Source: Phycisphaerae bacterium (GTDB lineage Bacteria; Planctomycetota; Phycisphaerae; Sedimentisphaerales; Anaerobacaceae). From it: a stretch of 64,000 bases of DNA. Both the position numbers and the translations under genes were made by a program. The notes beneath the pieces are model-generated. The model was not told where the DNA came from. It did not search any database and saw nothing but the letters and a program-made list of their open reading frames with translations. Location of the stretch: the NCBI GenBank assembly GCA_017993835.1, contig JAGOLX010000017.1, forward strand, positions 32,784 to 96,783. The letters run 5' to 3'. Below are positions 61,310 to 64,000 of the stretch, piece after piece (position 1 is the stretch's first letter; each line of letters begins with the position of its first letter).

Positions 61310-63772
61310 ATGCGAACGATCACGCTTGCAGCAACCATGTCGATCCTCTGGACCTCGGTCGTTTCGGCGGCGGACTACCTGCCCCTGAAGGAGGGCAACC
61401 AATGGGTGTATAAGATGTCCAACGGCATGGAGATCACGACAAAGGTCGCAGGATTCGAGAACATCGGCGCCGTCCGCTGTGCAATGCTCGACAGCACGGT
61501 GTCCGGGCAGACCACCCGGGAGTACGTCGCCGTCGATGCCGAGGGCGTCAAGTCTTACATGAGCCAAATGCAGGGACAGCAGTTCCGGTACGACCCACCC
61601 GTGCTGCGGATCAAGCTCCCCTACCGCCAGGGCGACGCCTGGCAAGCGACGGTCAACCAGATGGGCATGTCCATGAACACGAACTTCGAGTCGGCGGGCC
61701 AGGAGCGCGTGCAGACCCCGGCCGGCTTGTTCGATTGCATCAAGGTCCGCTCTTCCATGGACATGGGGACGGGCCAGTCGATGGCTGCGACGATCTGGTA
61801 CTGCGATGGAATCGGGCAGGTGCAGCAGGTCATGCAGATGAACGGGCAGGAATTCACGATCACGCTGGTCTCGACCAACGTCCAGCCACCCATCGTCTCG
61901 CCGGTCCCGCAACCCCAGGTCACCCCGACGGCCCCGATACCCCAGGTCACTCCGACGGTTCCGGGACCCCAGGTCGGCCCGACGGCGCCATCCGCTGCGG
62001 ACCAGCGTTGCCCGAAGTGCGGCGCGAAGGTGCAGGCCGGCGCGAAGTTCTGTTGGGAGTGCGGGACGAGGATCGAGCCGCCCAAGCCGGCGGCGCCGAC
62101 CCACTGTCCCAAGTGCGGCGTGAAGCTCCCGGCGGGCGCGAAGTTCTGCCCCGCCTGCGGGGAGAAGATCGTGGGCTCGGCCACTGTGATTCCGCCGGTA
62201 CAGGCAGGAGATATGCCGAGAGCCAACGGACCCGCGACGGTCATCCAACCTGCGACGGTCGGCGGACCCGTAACGGCCGGCGAGCCCACGATGGAGAAAT
62301 ACCAGTCCGCCGACGGCAAACTGGTGCTCTACAAACCAGCCGACTGGCAGGTGACGGAAGGCAACATGTTCGGCCAGGACATCTACGCCGTCATTGTGAT
62401 GGAGCCCAAAGAGAGCGCGGTTGCCTTGTTCATGACCTTCCCGATGAACCCCGAGATCAAGGATTCCGTCGCGCTGGCGGCCAAGTGCATCGCGGCACTA
62501 AGGGAAGAGTTCCCCGATCTGCAGACGACGAACATGAGCTCGACGCCCGACCGGGCACGCACGATGGCGGAGCTGACCTTGACAGACGACGGGGAACAGG
62601 GCACCGGGCACGGCTATTTCTTCCACACGCAGAGCATCGGGACCTTCTACCTGCTGCTCGCCAAGACCCCGGTGTGGAACCAGTATCGACCCACGCTGAC
62701 CGCGATCATGGCGAACCTCGCATTTGCCCCGCAGGGGGTGGCGACGATACAGGAGCAAGGTCAACGGCTGGCCGGCCAGACGCCGGTCGTCGATGGAGCG
62801 ACCCTTTCGCCTGCGGCGCTCCTCCAGCAGGCAGCCCGGCGAGCGGGCAAACAGCTTACCCTCCGGCCAGCGGCACTGCCCGACCAGTCCCTCTCGATCC
62901 AGATCCCCCAAGGCTGGAACCTGGAGGGCCAGGGGACGCAGTTCATCGTCACGAACAATCCGCAGACGAGAACGCATGGCATGGGCGGCGTGTGGCACAC
63001 AATCATTCCGACAGGCATGCAGATCCCCGGGGCGATCAACGCGCCGTATCAGGCGCCGCCGCAGGCACTGAGTCTCGTCTTGGAGCTGGGCCAGACGAGC
63101 CGAAACGTCCAGGTCATCAGCCAATGTGGAGCGGAGCAGGTCGTGCAGGAGACGGCCCAGGCGGTCCAGCAATTGCGGGCTCAGGGATTCCAGGTCGACG
63201 CGAGACTCCTCCATGTCCGGTTCCTGAATGTCCCGACGGGAACGACGCTGCGAGGGCTCTTCAGCGTGACGTGCTCGACTCAGTCGATGAGCCCCGTCTG
63301 GCAGGTCTTTGTCCAGGGTAGTTGGGCCCCCGAGAACGAGTTCGACGAGTGGATACCGCTGTACATGCGGATCGAGAAGACGCTGCAGATCAACCAGCAG
63401 TGGATGGGACAGGAAATGCAGAACCGCGCGGTCCGCCAGCAGCAACTGAACCGCAATCTGCAGCGGTCGATCGCCGAGGCGAATCAGGCGTTCGATGGCT
63501 ACATGGACAGCCTGCAAAACGCCAGTCGCAGCAGGGACTACACCGCCCATATGTGGAGCCAGACCACGCTCGGTCAGGGCACCTGGGTGGCCGAGAACGA
63601 AGGGGCCAGGGTCTACCAGACGGACGACTGGGGCATCCAGGGTCCCGAGGGCCGGATCGACAGTTCCGCCTACAATACGACCCACTTCACCGGCGAGAAC
63701 CCCTGGGGCGGCGCCGACCTAGAACTCGTCGACACCCGCGAGGAGTACGAACGGTACATCGCCAATCGGTAA
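61310..63772 (+). CDS. Exported zinc-ribbon protein of unknown function
   Basis: The 820 residues begin with a signal peptide (MRTITLAATMSILWTSVVSA), with GGGAGGA just before the ATG. A first domain (about 20-190) resembles the beta-rich DUF3108-like or outer-membrane lipoprotein-carrier-type fold. A proline-rich linker with three VTPTxPxPQ-type units follows. Two zinc ribbons, CPKCGAKVQAGAKFCWECG and CPKCGVKLPAGAKFCPACG, lie at about 241-289. The rest (about 325-820) contains KLVLYKPADWQV-type domain repeats and a long alpha-helical, Gln-rich segment at about 690-740. Zinc ribbons normally belong in the cytoplasm, so their location after a signal peptide is odd. The DUF3108-like assignment is tentative. 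Confidence 0.72.
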   Translation: MRTITLAATMSILWTSVVSAADYLPLKEGNQWVYKMSNGMEITTKVAGFENIGAVRCAMLDSTVSGQTTREYVAVDAEGVKSYMSQMQGQQFRYDPPVLRIKLPYRQGDAWQATVNQMGMSMNTNFESAGQERVQTPAGLFDCIKVRSSMDMGTGQSMAATIWYCDGIGQVQQVMQMNGQEFTITLVSTNVQPPIVSPVPQPQVTPTAPIPQVTPTVPGPQVGPTAPSAADQRCPKCGAKVQAGAKFCWECGTRIEPPKPAAPTHCPKCGVKLPAGAKFCPACGEKIVGSATVIPPVQAGDMPRANGPATVIQPATVGGPVTAGEPTMEKYQSADGKLVLYKPADWQVTEGNMFGQDIYAVIVMEPKESAVALFMTFPMNPEIKDSVALAAKCIAALREEFPDLQTTNMSSTPDRARTMAELTLTDDGEQGTGHGYFFHTQSIGTFYLLLAKTPVWNQYRPTLTAIMANLAFAPQGVATIQEQGQRLAGQTPVVDGATLSPAALLQQAARRAGKQLTLRPAALPDQSLSIQIPQGWNLEGQGTQFIVTNNPQTRTHGMGGVWHTIIPTGMQIPGAINAPYQAPPQALSLVLELGQTSRNVQVISQCGAEQVVQETAQAVQQLRAQGFQVDARLLHVRFLNVPTGTTLRGLFSVTCSTQSMSPVWQVFVQGSWAPENEFDEWIPLYMRIEKTLQINQQWMGQEMQNRAVRQQQLNRNLQRSIAEANQAFDGYMDSLQNASRSRDYTAHMWSQTTLGQGTWVAENEGARVYQTDDWGIQGPEGRIDSSAYNTTHFTGENPWGGADLELVDTREEYERYIANR

Positions 63773-63800
63773 GAAGTGTGAAGTACGAGAACGCGGTTCT

Positions 63801-63869
63801 GATGAGTTTTGATGAGCAAGACCGGCAATCGAACCGTGTGGCAACCCCGCCCTCGGGGGTGATCCCAGC
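63801..63869 (-). repeat. Dispersed element A, inverted copy
   Basis: The reverse complement of this stretch matches 14766-14843, beginning GCTGGGATCACCCCCGAGGG. It lies directly at the left edge of the 16-bp tandem repeat. Confidence 0.8.
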
Positions 63870-64000
63870 CGGGGGTGATCCCAGCCGGAGGTGATCCCAG
63901 CCGGAGGTGATCCCAGCCGGAGGTGATCCCAGCCGGAGGTGATCCCAGCCGGAGGTGATCCCAGCCGGAGGTGATCCCAGCCGGAGGTGATCCCAGCCGG
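63855..64000 (+). repeat. 16-bp tandem repeat, nine units to the window end
   Basis: The unit is GGAGGTGATCCCAGCC. The first two units have GGGGG in place of GGAGG and the rest are identical. It continues past the end of the window, so the total copy number is unknown. Confidence 0.9.

Noticed and set aside
63855..64000. CRISPR array
   Set aside because: The units are contiguous 16-bp tandem repeats without spacers, and no cas gene is near.

Overview
The window looks like a chromosomal segment of a GC-rich planctomycete, most likely of the Phycisphaerae/Sedimentisphaerales type. This is inferred from protein families, not from a marker tree. The clearest signs are the block of DUF1549/DUF1553, DUF1501 and PPC-domain genes (21.6-26.8 kb), many Sec- or Tat-exported proteins, beta-helix proteins ending in a conserved NMGVYGGT motif, GLUG-repeat proteins, several glycoside hydrolases and many short dispersed palindromic repeats between genes.

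Layout. 0-4.1 kb: the tail of a glycoside-hydrolase-like protein, a secreted GH29 fucosidase and a Tat-exported Gfo/Idh/MocA oxidoreductase. 4.3-14.5 kb: four co-directional exported proteins. These are a beta-helix protein, two LRR/InlB-repeat/beta-helix paralogues that share a nearly identical 1.77-kb 3' part, and an exported protein with the domain order of glucan, water dikinases that carries an inserted, order-swapped lamin-tail module. 15-18.3 kb: a GLUG-repeat protein. 18.9-21.5 kb: a TIM-barrel sugar isomerase divergent from a second GH29 fucosidase. 21.6-26.8 kb: the planctomycete DUF1549/DUF1501/PPC set. 27.1-29.4 kb: ettA and an HU-like protein. 29.4-37 kb: two GH38-type mannosidases followed by a sugar porter. 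37-42 kb: a URO-D family protein, a beta-propeller/phosphoesterase and a lipoprotein. 42-43.1 kb: a nest of palindromic repeats with no gene. 43.1-48.9 kb: nadB, a glycosyltransferase/DUF190/crcB operon, RNase P RNA and an ABC-F protein. 49-53.4 kb: an exported GH13 amylase and a membrane-anchored MutS-like ATPase. 53.5-55.7 kb: hisC-hisB-ispF. 55.8-58.4 kb: an accessory patch with a small membrane protein, a REP-flanked RAYT transposase, two antitoxin-tail remnants and an MNT gene with a broken HEPN partner. 58.4-63.8 kb: cysS, ruvC, ruvA and an exported zinc-ribbon protein. The window ends inside a 16-bp tandem repeat.

How the genes fit together. The fucosidases, mannosidases, amylase, sugar porter, TIM-barrel isomerase and Gfo/Idh/MocA protein point to breakdown of fucose- and mannose-containing glycans. 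Housekeeping functions (translation, recombination, histidine, NAD and isoprenoid synthesis, tRNA processing) lie between these accessory blocks. The most unusual items are the exported dikinase-like protein with its lamin-tail insertion, the duplicated LRR/beta-helix genes beside it, and the patch between ispF and cysS. No tRNA, rRNA, CRISPR array or prophage was recognised.
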